Part shown: piece after piece, positions 26,111 through 35,648 of the stretch
Layout of the letters: the number at the start of each line of letters is the position of its first letter
How positions within the stretch are numbered: position 1 is the stretch's first letter
From: Bacillaceae bacterium
GTDB taxonomy: Bacteria > Bacillota > Bacilli > Bacillales_A > Planococcaceae
DNA: 54,716 nucleotides
Assembly (NCBI GenBank): GCA_030149685.1
Contig: JASLGI010000225.1
Span: 1 to 54,716 of the forward strand
Direction: 5' to 3'
The notes under the pieces: generated by a model
What the model saw: only the letters and a program-made list of their open reading frames with translations
The model's database searches: none
Told to the model about the DNA's origin: nothing
Program-made: the position numbers and the translations under genes

Positions 26111-26503
26111 ATGCGATTATTTGATACTACAGTTAGTTCTTTAGAACGTGGGCTTGATTTTTCGGCGACAAAAAATAAAGCGATTCAGCAAAATATTGCA
26201 AATGTCGATACGCCGAATTATAAAGCGAAGTCGGTAGATTTTAAAACAATTTATCATCAAGAAAAAGAAAAACAGTTAGATGCTTACCGCACAGATAACC
26301 GTCACGTACCTTTTTCAACTTCACCTAAAACTTTAGGTGTCCATACATATGATCACTTGAAATATCGTCAAAATGGCAATGGTGTAGATATGGATTATGA
26401 ACAAGCTAAGCTTGCAGAAAATCAAATCTATTATCATTCATTAGTTGATCGATTAAATGGGAAATTTAATACGTTACAACAAGTCATTCGAGGAGGTCGC
26501 TAA
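26111..26503 (+). CDS. flgB: Flagellar proximal rod protein FlgB
   Basis: FlgB forms part of the flagellar rod joined to the MS ring. The 130 residues show the rod-protein motif QQNIANVDTPNYKAKSVDF (about 29-47) and the C-terminal YYHSLVDRLNGKFNTL. The ribosome site GGGAAGGAGA precedes the ATG. It is the first gene of the fla/che operon and flgC follows after two bases. Confidence 0.97.
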   Translation: MRLFDTTVSSLERGLDFSATKNKAIQQNIANVDTPNYKAKSVDFKTIYHQEKEKQLDAYRTDNRHVPFSTSPKTLGVHTYDHLKYRQNGNGVDMDYEQAKLAENQIYYHSLVDRLNGKFNTLQQVIRGGR

Positions 26504-26505
26504 TC

Positions 26506-26967
26506 ATGAATATATTTCATAGTCTTAACACGTCTGCTAGTGCATTAACTGCACAAAGAACGCGAATGGATGTCATTTCTTCTAATATGGCAAATGTTGA
26601 TACGACACGAGCGCGTATGGTAGATGGAGAATGGCAACCGTATCGTCGAAAAACAGTGACGATGCAACCGAAAGAGCAGCAGTTCTCACACTTTTTGCAT
26701 AAAGCGATTGGAAAAGATCATCAATCGAGTGTAGGAAATGGAGTAAAAGTTACTCGTATTCAAGAAGATCGAGAGACAGAGTTTAAACTTGTCTATCACC
26801 CATCTCATCCTGATGCGAACGAAGAAGGATACGTACAAATGCCAAATGTTGATCCACTTCGAGAAACGATTGATTTGATTTCAGCTACACGTTCATATGA
26901 AGCGAATGTGACAGCATTTAATGCAAGTAAATCAATGTTGATGAAAACTTTAGAAATTGGGAAATAA
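26506..26967 (+). CDS. flgC: Flagellar rod protein FlgC
   Basis: FlgC is a proximal rod subunit. The 153 residues carry the flagellar rod N-motif SSNMANVDTTRARM (about 25-38) and the C-terminal rod motif SATRSYEANVTAFNASKSM. GAGGAGGTCG precedes the ATG inside the end of flgB. Length is typical. Confidence 0.97.
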   Translation: MNIFHSLNTSASALTAQRTRMDVISSNMANVDTTRARMVDGEWQPYRRKTVTMQPKEQQFSHFLHKAIGKDHQSSVGNGVKVTRIQEDRETEFKLVYHPSHPDANEEGYVQMPNVDPLRETIDLISATRSYEANVTAFNASKSMLMKTLEIGK

Positions 26968-26980
26968 GGGAGGAATTTAA

Positions 26981-27298
26981 ATGACATATCGTTTACAATC
27001 TGTGACAGGGAGTATTCCTAAAGCTAATATTTTTCAAGTGCCTCCACAAAAAGAACAAAGTGTATCGAATGTAGGAGAATCTAATTTTAAAACAGAATTG
27101 AAACAAGCGATTCAAGAGGTCGATCAATTACAAAAAGTATCTGACATACAGACAGAACGACTCGTTACAGGACAACCTGTAGATTTACATAATGTAATGA
27201 TTACTGCACAAAAGGCGACAATTGCATTGAATGCAACGATCGAAGTACGCAATAAAGTAGTAGAGGCATACCAAGAAATTAGCCGAATGCCATTATAA
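26981..27298 (+). CDS. fliE: Flagellar hook-basal body protein FliE
   Basis: FliE is the small adaptor joining the MS ring to the rod. The 105 residues have the conserved C-terminal half: DLHNVMITAQKATIALNATI (about 69-88) and RNKVVEAYQEISRMPL. GGGAGGAA precedes the ATG. A 46-base gap with no gene follows before fliF. Confidence 0.96.
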   Translation: MTYRLQSVTGSIPKANIFQVPPQKEQSVSNVGESNFKTELKQAIQEVDQLQKVSDIQTERLVTGQPVDLHNVMITAQKATIALNATIEVRNKVVEAYQEISRMPL

Positions 27299-27344
27299 TA
27301 AAAGAAGGCAAATAGTGAAATGATAGTGGACCGGGGGATTATGA

Positions 27345-28952
27345 ATGAAGGAAAGAATGGAAAAAGTCAGTTCGGACTTAAAAGAGTTTTGGTCAAGTCG
27401 AACGAAAAAGCAAAAAATAATATATGTTACTTCGTTACTTGGCGTATTATTAGTCGCTGGCTTGCTTACGTACTTTCTCTCTCGAACGACGTATGTACCT
27501 CTTTATACCGATATTTCAAGTTCCGAAGTAGGGCGTATTAAAGAAGAGTTAGACACGAGAGGGGTAGATTATCAAATTGCACCTGGAGGGACATCAATAC
27601 TCGTTCCAGAACAACAAGTGGATAATTTACTCGTTACGTTAGCAGCAGAAGGATATCCGCAGTCGGGCGCTATTGATTATAGTGTGTTTGCGGAAAATTC
27701 AGGCTTTGGAACGACAGACAATGAATTTAATATGTTAAAAGTTGCGACACTACAAACAGAGTTAGCGAATTTATTAAAAGGTATTGAAGGTGTTCAAGAC
27801 GCGAAAGTAATGATTACATTACCGACACAAAGTGTATTTGTTAGTGAACAGACGGAAGACGCAACAGCGGCAATTGTACTGAAAACACAACCGAATCATG
27901 AGTTTTCGGAAGAACAAATGAAGGCGATGTACCAACTCGTCTCAAAAAGCTTACCGAAACTAACGCCTGAAAATATTTCGATTATGAACCAGTATTTCGA
28001 ATATTATGATTTTGATGATAAAAATCAAGCAGGAGTTGAGTTAGCAGATCATCGCGCAATTAAAAAATCGATTGAACGTGATATTCAACGCGAAGTTCAA
28101 AAAATGTTAGGAATGCTCGTTGGTCAAGATAAAGTAGTCGTTTCTGTTTCAACGGATATTGACTTCAAACAAGAAAATCGAGAAGAAAACATTGTAGAGC
28201 CTGTGGATGAAGACAATATGGAAGGTATCGCTATTAGTATGCAAAGAATTACAGAAACATATTCTGGTGAAGATGCAGGTCCTGGCGGTCAACTCGAAGG
28301 AGAAGATCCGACAGATAATAATACAAACTATGTTGAAGCTGGAGTCTATGGAAATGGCGATTATGAACGAACAGAAGACAACATCAATAATGAAGTGAAT
28401 CGTATTCGAAAAGAAATTATTGAGAGTCCGTATAAAATTCGAGATCTCGGGATTCAAGTATTGTTAGAACCGCCACTTAATGAAGAAGGTGAAGTGGACG
28501 AACTACCAGTCAATTTAGAAGATGATGTTGAACAAATTTTATCAACAATCATTCGAACATCTATCGATGAGGCACAAATGGAAGAGTTAACAGATGCAGA
28601 TATCGAAGATAAGATTGCTGTATCTATTCAACCATTTAATGGTCAAATGGCTGACTTTGAACAGGAAGGCGGATTGCAAAGTATACCTTGGTGGGTATAT
28701 GCGGTCGGCGGAGTGCTTATTTTAATTATAGGAGGACTCGTCTTTATGTTCTTCCGTAAGAAGAAACAAGAAGAAGAAGCGGCAGCAGAAGAAGCTTTAG
28801 AAGAGCAAGAAGAAGAAGCAATTTCAATTGAAGATATTAATGAAGAACAAGATACAGAGGAATCATTACGTCGCGAACAACTAGAAAAAATGGCAAAAGA
28901 AAAGCCAGAAGAGTTTGCAAAGATTTTACGTACATGGATTTCAGAAGATTGA
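27345..28952 (+). CDS. fliF: Flagellar MS-ring protein FliF
   Basis: FliF forms the MS ring in the cytoplasmic membrane, the platform for rod, C ring and export gate. The 535 residues have a first membrane segment (about 26-46), ring-building motifs (VDYQIAPGGTSILVP, AEGYPQSG, NEFNMLKVATLQTELA), a second membrane segment (about 450-472) and a C-terminal acidic FliG-binding tail (LRTWISED). GGGGGA (27333-27338) supports the ATG at 27345; ATG 27357 is an alternative. Length equals B. subtilis FliF. Confidence 0.97.
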   Translation: MKERMEKVSSDLKEFWSSRTKKQKIIYVTSLLGVLLVAGLLTYFLSRTTYVPLYTDISSSEVGRIKEELDTRGVDYQIAPGGTSILVPEQQVDNLLVTLAAEGYPQSGAIDYSVFAENSGFGTTDNEFNMLKVATLQTELANLLKGIEGVQDAKVMITLPTQSVFVSEQTEDATAAIVLKTQPNHEFSEEQMKAMYQLVSKSLPKLTPENISIMNQYFEYYDFDDKNQAGVELADHRAIKKSIERDIQREVQKMLGMLVGQDKVVVSVSTDIDFKQENREENIVEPVDEDNMEGIAISMQRITETYSGEDAGPGGQLEGEDPTDNNTNYVEAGVYGNGDYERTEDNINNEVNRIRKEIIESPYKIRDLGIQVLLEPPLNEEGEVDELPVNLEDDVEQILSTIIRTSIDEAQMEELTDADIEDKIAVSIQPFNGQMADFEQEGGLQSIPWWVYAVGGVLILIIGGLVFMFFRKKKQEEEAAAEEALEEQEEEAISIEDINEEQDTEESLRREQLEKMAKEKPEEFAKILRTWISED

Positions 28953-28965
28953 TGGAGGGATCAGG

Positions 28966-29982
28966 TTGACAAAAAAAGATGATAAACCGATGACAGGCCG
29001 TCAAAAGGCGGCTCTCCTTCTCATCGCACTCGGACCTGAGTTATCGGCATCTGTATATCAATATTTAACAGAAGAAGAAATCGAGAAAATCACATTGGAA
29101 ATTTCGAGCGTGAAAACTGTCGATTCAGAGGTAAAAGATGCGGTGATTGAGGAGTTTCATAATACAGCATTGGCGCAAGATTATATTTCTCAAGGTGGTA
29201 TTGGATATGCGAAAACAGTTCTTGAAAAAGCACTTGGAGAAGAGCACGCTCAAGCGATTATTAACCGTTTGACATCTTCTTTGCAAGTTCGACCGTTTGA
29301 TTTCGCAAGACGAGCGGATCCAGGACAAGTGTTAAACTTCATTCAAAATGAACATCCCCAAACAATCGCTTTAATTTTGTCATATTTAGAGCCTGAACAA
29401 GCGGGAATGATACTGTCTTCTTTACCACAAGATGTTCAAGCAGATATTGCAAAACGTATTGCAACGATGGAGTCGACATCTCCAGAAGTAATTAGTGAGA
29501 TTGAATCAGTACTTGAACGAAAGTTATCTTCAACAGTGACACAAGACTTTACAGAAACAGGCGGAGTCGATGCAGTTGTTGAAGTATTAAACGGCGTAGA
29601 TCGAACGACTGAAAAGACGATTTTAGATACGTTAGAGATCCAAGACCCAGAATTAGCAGAAGATATTCGTCAACGTATGTTTGTCTTTGAAGATATTGTG
29701 ACGTTGGATAATCGCTCAATTCAACGGATTATTCGAGATTGTGAAAATGAAGATTTACTTTTAGCAATGAAAGCGTCTAGCGAAGAAGTAAAACAAGTAT
29801 TGTTTGAAAACATGTCTTCACGAATGGCTGAAACGATGCAAGATGAGATGGAAGTAATGGGGCCTGTTCGTTTACGTGATGTTGAAGAAGCACAGACTCG
29901 CATTGTTGGAACAATTCGCCGATTAGAAGATGCAGGAGAAATCATTATTGCGCGTGGCGGAGGAGATGACATCATTGTCTAA
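28966..29982 (+). CDS. fliG: Flagellar motor switch protein FliG (TTG start)
   Basis: FliG is the C-ring protein that contacts the stators and sets rotation. I chose the TTG at 28966 because TGGAGGGA (28953-28960) sits upstream and it yields 338 residues, the family length, beginning TKKDDKPMTGRQKAALLLI. An in-frame Met at 28915 inside fliF is unlikely. Visible motifs are the middle-domain EHPQT, the C-terminal helix with MFVFEDIVTLDNRSIQRIIR, and the final GGGDDIIV. Its end overlaps fliH by 17 bases. Confidence 0.96.
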   Translation: MTKKDDKPMTGRQKAALLLIALGPELSASVYQYLTEEEIEKITLEISSVKTVDSEVKDAVIEEFHNTALAQDYISQGGIGYAKTVLEKALGEEHAQAIINRLTSSLQVRPFDFARRADPGQVLNFIQNEHPQTIALILSYLEPEQAGMILSSLPQDVQADIAKRIATMESTSPEVISEIESVLERKLSSTVTQDFTETGGVDAVVEVLNGVDRTTEKTILDTLEIQDPELAEDIRQRMFVFEDIVTLDNRSIQRIIRDCENEDLLLAMKASSEEVKQVLFENMSSRMAETMQDEMEVMGPVRLRDVEEAQTRIVGTIRRLEDAGEIIIARGGGDDIIV

Positions 29983-30760
29983 AGTCTTTCGTGCTTATCA
30001 AGCGGAAGTAAATGAACGACCTGTGCGAAAAATTCCATTGCATTCTCTTTTTGAGAAAGAGAAAACTATCGAGCAACCAGAAGAAGAGTTAAATGTTTAC
30101 GAACAGACTTTACAACAAAAAGAAGTTGACATTCAAGAGAGTTATCAACGTTTGCAACAGAAAGAACAAGAAGTTCAAGAAATGATCAAGCATGCCGAAG
30201 AACAAATTGAACAGATGAAAGCAGCTTGGGCACAAGAGAAAGAACAATTGCAAGAACGAGCTTTTAAAGAAGGTTATGAATATGGTGTCGATGAAGGACA
30301 TCAAGATGCATTAGAACAAATGCAAGGCGCAATTCAATTAGCAAATGAAATAACAGTACAATCGAAAGAAAATAGCGAGAAGTATCTTGCTTCTCAAGAA
30401 CGTGTCATTTTAGAACTAGGTGTTACTATCGCTGAGAAAATTATCGGCAATGAATTAGAAAATACAGAAGAAACGTATTTATCGATCGTTCGTCGAGCAA
30501 TTAAAGAAGCGCGTGAAACAGATGAGATTAAATTGTATATTTCACCAAAATATTTCGACCTCGTATCTTCAAATAAAGATGAGTTAGAAACATTATTTCC
30601 TCAAGATGTACCATTTCTCATATTTGCAAACGAAGACTTTGCCGATGAAGAATGTTATATAGAAACAAATCACGGACGTATTGAAGTAACGATCGACGTA
30701 CAGCTAAAAGAGTTGAAAAAGCAATTAGTGGATGTATTAGAAAGTAGGGAAGACGAATGA
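29966..30760 (+). CDS. fliH: Flagellar assembly protein FliH
   Basis: FliH is the peripheral stalk and inhibitor of the FliI export ATPase. The protein is about 264 residues from ATG 29966; the TTG at 29975 is an alternative with better spacing from GGCGGAGG. Residues 40-110 form a charged Gln/Glu coiled coil, FKEGYEYGVDEGHQDALEQM is the glycine-repeat-like linker, and the C-terminal domain has ITIAEKIIGNELE-type sequence and DIQLKEL-like end. It overlaps both fliG and fliI. Confidence 0.93.
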   Translation: MTSLSKVFRAYQAEVNERPVRKIPLHSLFEKEKTIEQPEEELNVYEQTLQQKEVDIQESYQRLQQKEQEVQEMIKHAEEQIEQMKAAWAQEKEQLQERAFKEGYEYGVDEGHQDALEQMQGAIQLANEITVQSKENSEKYLASQERVILELGVTIAEKIIGNELENTEETYLSIVRRAIKEARETDEIKLYISPKYFDLVSSNKDELETLFPQDVPFLIFANEDFADEECYIETNHGRIEVTIDVQLKELKKQLVDVLESREDE

Positions 30761-32094
30761 GAAAAGCAGTCGATTTAATTCCTGCCATTTCACAAATGTC
30801 CACATTCAAAAAGTATGGTCGAGTTGTTCGAGTGGTCGGTTTAATGATTGAATCGGAAGGTCCAGCAAGTTCAGTAGGAGATATCTGTTACATTTGGCTA
30901 GGTAAAAAACAAGCTCAGACAGACAAAGAGTATATCTTAGCAGAAGTCGTCGGATTTAAAGAGGAGCGAGTGATTTTAATGCCTTATACAGATATTCAAG
31001 AGATTTCCTCAGGATGCCTCGTTGAAGGATTAGGTAAACCGTTAGAAGTGAAGGTAGGAGCTAATTTGCTAGGAACAGTCGTTGATCCGCTTGGCCGACC
31101 AATCGACGGATCGCCTTTACCGAAGGGGTTAAAAACAGTTCGAACAGAACAAGATCCGCCAAATGCTTTAAGTCGTCCTCCGATTGAAGACGTATTATCT
31201 GTCGGTGTGAAGGCAATCGATGGAATGCTCACTGTCGGAAGTGGTCAACGGATTGGTATTTTCGCAGGTAGTGGTGTAGGAAAAAGTACATTGCTCGGTA
31301 TGATTGCTCGAAATACCGAAGCGGATATTAACGTTATTGCTTTAATTGGAGAGCGTGGTCGAGAAGTTCGAGAGTTTATTGAAAGAGATCTCGGTCCAGA
31401 AGGGTTAAAGCGAACGATTGTTGTCGCTGCGACTTCTGATGAACCCGCTTTAATGAGGATTAAAGGAGCGTTTACTGCGACAGCAATAGCAGAATATTTC
31501 CGTGACAAAGGAAAAAATGTGATGTTGATGATGGACTCTGTTACACGTGTTGCTATGGCGCAAAGGGAAATTGGATTAGCGGTAGGAGAACCCCCGGCAA
31601 CAAGAGGGTACACACCTTCTGTATTTGCTATTTTACCACGTCTTTTAGAGCGAACAGGGACGAATGAGCATGGAACAATCACTGCTTTTTATACTGTCTT
31701 AGTTGATGGAGATGACATGAATGAACCGATTGCAGATGCTGTTCGAGGAATTTTAGATGGCCATATCGTATTAGATCGTGATTTAGCAAATAAAGGTCAG
31801 TATCCAGCAATTAATGTGTTAAAAAGTGTGAGTCGTTTAATGAATCATATTGCATCACCTGAACATGTAGAAGCTGCTAATAAAATACGTCAACTTTACT
31901 ATAAATATGCAGAGAATGAAGATTTAATCAATATTGGTGCATATAAAAGAGGCACATCTCAGGAAGTTGATGAAGCGATTGAATATGAGCCTCTTATTAC
32001 AAACTTTTTAAAGCAAAGTTTCAATGACAACATTACTGCGGAGGAAACAGTTCAAGAATTGATTCAATTAGCTTCTCAAGGAGGCGCAAGGTGA
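30757..32094 (+). CDS. fliI: Flagellum-specific ATPase FliI
   Basis: FliI is the hexameric ATPase that energises delivery of substrates to the flagellar export gate, related to F1-ATPase beta. The 445 residues show the P-loop AGSGVGKST (170-178), ALIGERGREVREFIE, the Walker B region MLMMDSVTRVAMAQREIGLA and PPATRGYTPSVFA. ATG overlaps the fliH stop and the stop overlaps fliJ, so the three are translated in coupled fashion. Confidence 0.98.
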   Translation: MRKAVDLIPAISQMSTFKKYGRVVRVVGLMIESEGPASSVGDICYIWLGKKQAQTDKEYILAEVVGFKEERVILMPYTDIQEISSGCLVEGLGKPLEVKVGANLLGTVVDPLGRPIDGSPLPKGLKTVRTEQDPPNALSRPPIEDVLSVGVKAIDGMLTVGSGQRIGIFAGSGVGKSTLLGMIARNTEADINVIALIGERGREVREFIERDLGPEGLKRTIVVAATSDEPALMRIKGAFTATAIAEYFRDKGKNVMLMMDSVTRVAMAQREIGLAVGEPPATRGYTPSVFAILPRLLERTGTNEHGTITAFYTVLVDGDDMNEPIADAVRGILDGHIVLDRDLANKGQYPAINVLKSVSRLMNHIASPEHVEAANKIRQLYYKYAENEDLINIGAYKRGTSQEVDEAIEYEPLITNFLKQSFNDNITAEETVQELIQLASQGGAR

Positions 32095-32543
32095 AACCTT
32101 TCCATTATCGATTTGAACAAATTCAAGCATACCAAGAACGAAAAAAAGAAGAGACAGAAAATGTCTATCAGCATGCAGTAGATAGTTTTGAGAAGGTAGC
32201 GACAAAACTTTATCATTTGCTGAAAGAAAAAGAAGAACTCATTGATCATCAACAAGAAGCATTAGAAGTAGGATTTACAATTGAACAAATTCATCACCAT
32301 ACCGAATATTTAAAGTATTTAGAACGAGCAATTGCTGAAACGCAAAAAGAAGTAATGAAAGCAAGAGCGAAAATGGAATGGTATGAAGAAAAGTTATTAG
32401 AAGATACGATAGAAGTGAAAAAGTATGAAAAAATGAAAGAAAAAGATTATGAACTATATAAAGAAGAAATGAAGCAATACGAAGCAGCTCAACTGGATGA
32501 AATGTCAACGATACAGTTTAGCCGAAAAGAACAAGGTTGGTGA
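32091..32543 (+). CDS. fliJ: Flagellar export protein FliJ
   Basis: FliJ is the coiled-coil rotor-like protein that inserts in the FliI ring and binds FlhA. The 150 residues are almost entirely charged alpha-helical coiled coil, beginning FHYRFEQIQAYQERKKEE. The GTGAAACC start region shows an ATG/GTG ambiguity; the frame opens GTG at 32091 (read as Met), four bases into the fliI stop. AAGGAGGCGC (32081-32090) is the ribosome site. Length is typical. Confidence 0.93.
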   Translation: MKPFHYRFEQIQAYQERKKEETENVYQHAVDSFEKVATKLYHLLKEKEELIDHQQEALEVGFTIEQIHHHTEYLKYLERAIAETQKEVMKARAKMEWYEEKLLEDTIEVKKYEKMKEKDYELYKEEMKQYEAAQLDEMSTIQFSRKEQGW

Positions 32544-32547
32544 TTTC

Positions 32548-33126
32548 ATGGCTGAAAAGGAAGAACATGAAGAAGTCGAAAAGAAGAAAATGTCAGGCTT
32601 TCAAAAGTTTTTACTTTGGGGAGTAATCCCTTTATTATTTATTATTGCAGTTTTACTAATTGTAGCAAAAGTAGCAAATGTGAATGCTTTTGATTACGTA
32701 AAAAAAGTGATATCTCCAATTGTTGAAACAGAAGAGGCACCTCATGCGATTGATGAAGAAGCTTATGTAGAATTACAAGCAGAATATCAGCAAGCAGAGA
32801 GTGAGTTAGAAGGATTACGAAAACAAGTAGCAAAATTAGAGGAAGAAAAAGAAGAATTAGAAAAAGAAAGAGAAAAAGAGAAGAAGGAAGAAGAGAAAAA
32901 GGTTGAAGAGGAAGAAGAAACAGCAGCTCCTCATCGAGAGTTGAAAGATTTAGTAAGGATGTACGAAAGAATGTCTGCTCAAAAAGCAGCCGACATTATT
33001 GTGAAACTCAATGATGCAGAAGCGTTGAACATATTAACAAATATGAAGCCTGACACAGCATCAGGAATTTTAGAGAAAATGGAACCTGAGCAAGCTGCGA
33101 AGTACACTTCAATGATGTCTCAATAA
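32548..33126 (+). CDS. ylxF: YlxF/MotE-like magnesium-transporter-domain flagellar protein
   Basis: The 192-residue protein has one N-terminal membrane segment (about 20-42), a highly charged coiled coil (about 68-125) and a C-terminal MgtE-N-like domain with MYERMSAQKAADIIVKLND and TASGILEKMEPEQAAKYTS. This layout matches YlxF of the fla/che operon, of the MotE family, which in alphaproteobacteria chaperones MotC; its exact role in Bacilli is not settled. ATG 32548 is preferred over a Met at 32497 because the latter lies within fliJ. Ribosome site AAGGTTGGTG is modest. Confidence 0.9.
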   Translation: MAEKEEHEEVEKKKMSGFQKFLLWGVIPLLFIIAVLLIVAKVANVNAFDYVKKVISPIVETEEAPHAIDEEAYVELQAEYQQAESELEGLRKQVAKLEEEKEELEKEREKEKKEEEKKVEEEEETAAPHRELKDLVRMYERMSAQKAADIIVKLNDAEALNILTNMKPDTASGILEKMEPEQAAKYTSMMSQ

Positions 33127-33145
33127 CTTTAAAGGAGGTGAAAAC

Positions 33146-34594
33146 ATGAATATAAGCATGAATATTCCGATGCATGAAGCAACAATGAAACCTATAGTGA
33201 AAACTGGAAAGTCGGCTGTTCAATCGATCACATCTAAACAACCAGGTTCTTTTGGCGATGTTTTTTCACAAATCAATAAGCAATCGACGGCTTTACCGAA
33301 AGCAGAAGTATCTGATAAGCCATCGTTGTTAGAAGTGTTATCATTTACAGAAAAAGAGGAAATAGCAGATTTTTTATTGCACTTTATGTCAGAGGAAGAC
33401 GTAGAAGAATTACTAGAGATTGTTGAAAATGTCCCTTTTATGTATCAATTAGAAGACGTTGTTAAACATTTATTAGAAACAGTTCCAGTTTTGAAAGAAT
33501 GGGTTGTTCAACACGTAACAAATCAACCAACAGAAGATCAAAAGATACAGTCATTGTCAAATAGAAAAGGACAAGTTCAAGTCGAAAGAGAAGAACTTGA
33601 TAAAGTATTAGCAATTACAAAAGAAGGACCAAAAAATCTCATTGATCAGTTTATGATGCAAATCACTCAACTGTTTGACGAAGAAAGCACTTTAACAGAA
33701 GATCAATTGTCCGTGTTTGCTGCGTTGCAAGCAATTATTCAAGAGGTGCTAACGAAATCTGATCAAACATTTAAAGAGGTGAATTGGTTACACCAATTAC
33801 AAAATATTCGAGAGCAAAAATCAGTTGCACCGACAATTTTGTTACAAGCGGTTCAAGGAGATATGACTGAAGAGGTCGCTCAAGAAAAATCAACTTTGGC
33901 ATCGATGGCTATTGGTCAAGTAGCAGATTTTGCACGTCAAGGACAATCTCAATTGCTTGCGCAAGCTCAACAATCAGCTCATCCGGTGAACAATCAGCCA
34001 TCTCAAACGTTGCAAGCAATTTTACAACAAATGACTACTGAGAGTAATGAAACGTCACAAACAAAAGTTGAAGGAGTTTCATCAACCGGATTAACATCTA
34101 AAGATGCAGCTAGTGAGGCAATTACGCAGCGCTTCCAATTAAACTTGGAACAAACACCAGAAGCGAAGCGGGGAGAAAAGCTTATGCAAGAGCTTCAGGC
34201 GATGATGAAACGAGCGAACTTTGGACGAGCAGGAGGTGTTAATCGAATAACTGTGCAAGTATATCCTGAACAACTTGGTCAAATTCGAATTGAATTACAA
34301 GAGAATAAAGGAATATTAACGGCACGTATTTTAGCATCTGTTGCAATGACAAAAGATTTATTAGAACGTCAAATGAATCAATTACGTCAAGCGTTAGGAC
34401 AACATACACAAGTAGAACGGATTGAAATTGTACAAATGTTGCAAGAAACACCTCGACATGAAAGAGAGCAATTATTCCAGCAACAGCAGCGCCAGTTCCA
34501 ACAACAACAATCGAAAAAAGAAAATAAAGAAGATGATGAACAAACCTTTGAAGAGTTTTTAGCACAGCTAGAGGAGGTAGAACTTGATGAATGA
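33146..34594 (+). CDS. fliK: Flagellar hook-length control protein FliK
   Basis: FliK measures hook length and triggers the FlhB switch from hook to filament export. The 482 residues have a low-complexity N-terminal ruler region rich in Gln/Glu and a C-terminal Flg_hook domain (about 365-445): RITVQVYPEQLGQIRIELQ, LTARILA and LLERQMNQLRQALGQ. The far C-terminus (about 455-475) is a Gln run, then an acidic tail. AAAGGAGGTG (33131-33140) precedes the ATG. Compare ylqG, a second FliK-like protein in this window. Confidence 0.95.
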   Translation: MNISMNIPMHEATMKPIVKTGKSAVQSITSKQPGSFGDVFSQINKQSTALPKAEVSDKPSLLEVLSFTEKEEIADFLLHFMSEEDVEELLEIVENVPFMYQLEDVVKHLLETVPVLKEWVVQHVTNQPTEDQKIQSLSNRKGQVQVEREELDKVLAITKEGPKNLIDQFMMQITQLFDEESTLTEDQLSVFAALQAIIQEVLTKSDQTFKEVNWLHQLQNIREQKSVAPTILLQAVQGDMTEEVAQEKSTLASMAIGQVADFARQGQSQLLAQAQQSAHPVNNQPSQTLQAILQQMTTESNETSQTKVEGVSSTGLTSKDAASEAITQRFQLNLEQTPEAKRGEKLMQELQAMMKRANFGRAGGVNRITVQVYPEQLGQIRIELQENKGILTARILASVAMTKDLLERQMNQLRQALGQHTQVERIEIVQMLQETPRHEREQLFQQQQRQFQQQQSKKENKEDDEQTFEEFLAQLEEVELDE

Positions 34595-35252
34595 TAAAGC
34601 AATAGGTAATCAAAGCCCTCTTACGCCTGAAATGTACCTTCAAAACGCGAAAAGAGATGAGCGTGTAACAGGTCCGGAATCGATGGGGAAAGATGCGTTT
34701 ATGAAAATTTTGATCGCACAATTACAAAACCAAGATCCGACAAACCCGATGAAAGATAATGAATTCATTGCGCAAATGGCACAGTTTACTGCACTAGAAC
34801 AAACGATGAAGTTAGCAGATGCTTTTGAGAAATTTGCCGAAGCACAAAATGAAACACAGCTGATTCAGTATAATCAATTCGTCGGTAAAGAGATTGTTTG
34901 GCACAACATTACAGATGAAAAAGATGAAGATGGTAAACCTATTATTGAAGAAGGACGAAATACGATCGATAGTATTCGATTTGAAGATGGTAGTGTGAAA
35001 TTCACATTAAATAATGGAAAAGAAATCTATCCAGCAAACATCTCAGAAATCGTAGGTGGTGGAAGTCTAGGCGGAAGTAATCATTTAGTAACCGCTAGTT
35101 TATTAATCGGTCGGACAGTAACGTACAAACAAGATGATCTAGAAGAAACTAGTACAGTTGAGTCTGTGAAAACAAAAAATGGACAAGTGATATATGTTTT
35201 ATCCAATGGGCAAGAAGTGCATGATCATGAATTTACATCAATACAGAAGTAA
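34587..35252 (+). CDS. flgD: Hook capping/assembly protein FlgD
   Basis: FlgD is the hook cap scaffold, exported and lost from the mature hook. The 221 residues include the conserved N-terminal block GKDAFMKILIAQLQNQDPTN (about 32-51) and MKDNEFIAQMAQFTALEQ. ATG 34587 is chosen because GAGGAGGT (34571-34578) lies eight bases upstream; the TTG one codon earlier is less likely. It overlaps the fliK stop by eight bases. C-terminal beta-rich region is typical of Bacillus FlgD. Confidence 0.95.
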   Translation: MNDKAIGNQSPLTPEMYLQNAKRDERVTGPESMGKDAFMKILIAQLQNQDPTNPMKDNEFIAQMAQFTALEQTMKLADAFEKFAEAQNETQLIQYNQFVGKEIVWHNITDEKDEDGKPIIEEGRNTIDSIRFEDGSVKFTLNNGKEIYPANISEIVGGGSLGGSNHLVTASLLIGRTVTYKQDDLEETSTVESVKTKNGQVIYVLSNGQEVHDHEFTSIQK

Positions 35253-35264
35253 GCAGGTGATGGA

Positions 35265-35648
35265 ATGAATATTAAATGGAACCATATATTACCGAACACG
35301 AATGTTCCATCAGCTTTCCCGGCCCGCAAAACAGTCGACAAACAAGAACTTACGTTTGAAGAGACGTTCCAAAGAGAACTTCAAAGTAGTCAACCATTGA
35401 AAGTGAGTAAACACGCTGCAAAACGTATCGAAGACCGTTCACTCGATATTTCGTTACCGATGTGGCAACGAATTGGTCAGAAGGTTGATGAAGCACATAA
35501 AAAAGGAGTCAATGATCCACTCGTATTAACGCCGGAAGTAGCGATGATTGTTAGTGCAAAGAATAATACTGTCATTACAGCGATGGCGCGTGAAGAATTG
35601 AAGGATCAAATCTTCACAAATATTGATGGAACGATTGTTTTACAGTAG
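35265..35648 (+). CDS. Uncharacterised flagellar operon protein (TIGR02530 type)
   Basis: The 127-residue protein resembles the 'flagellar operon protein' family found between flgD and flgE in many Bacillota and some other phyla; I know no assigned function. The N-terminal 40 residues are variable; the conserved part runs from VSKHAAKRIEDRSLDIS (about 46-62) to the end (IFTNIDGTIVL), with AHKKGVNDPLVLTPEVAMIVS in the middle. No membrane segment or signal. Ribosome site AGCAGGTGATGG is fair. Position beside hook genes suggests a role in hook or rod-hook assembly; this is inference. Confidence 0.85.
   Translation: MNIKWNHILPNTNVPSAFPARKTVDKQELTFEETFQRELQSSQPLKVSKHAAKRIEDRSLDISLPMWQRIGQKVDEAHKKGVNDPLVLTPEVAMIVSAKNNTVITAMAREELKDQIFTNIDGTIVLQ

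Noticed and set aside
27320..27541. Plus-strand open frame overlapping the start of fliF in another frame
   Set aside because: Overlaps the conserved FliF N-terminus completely; its predicted protein shows no family features.
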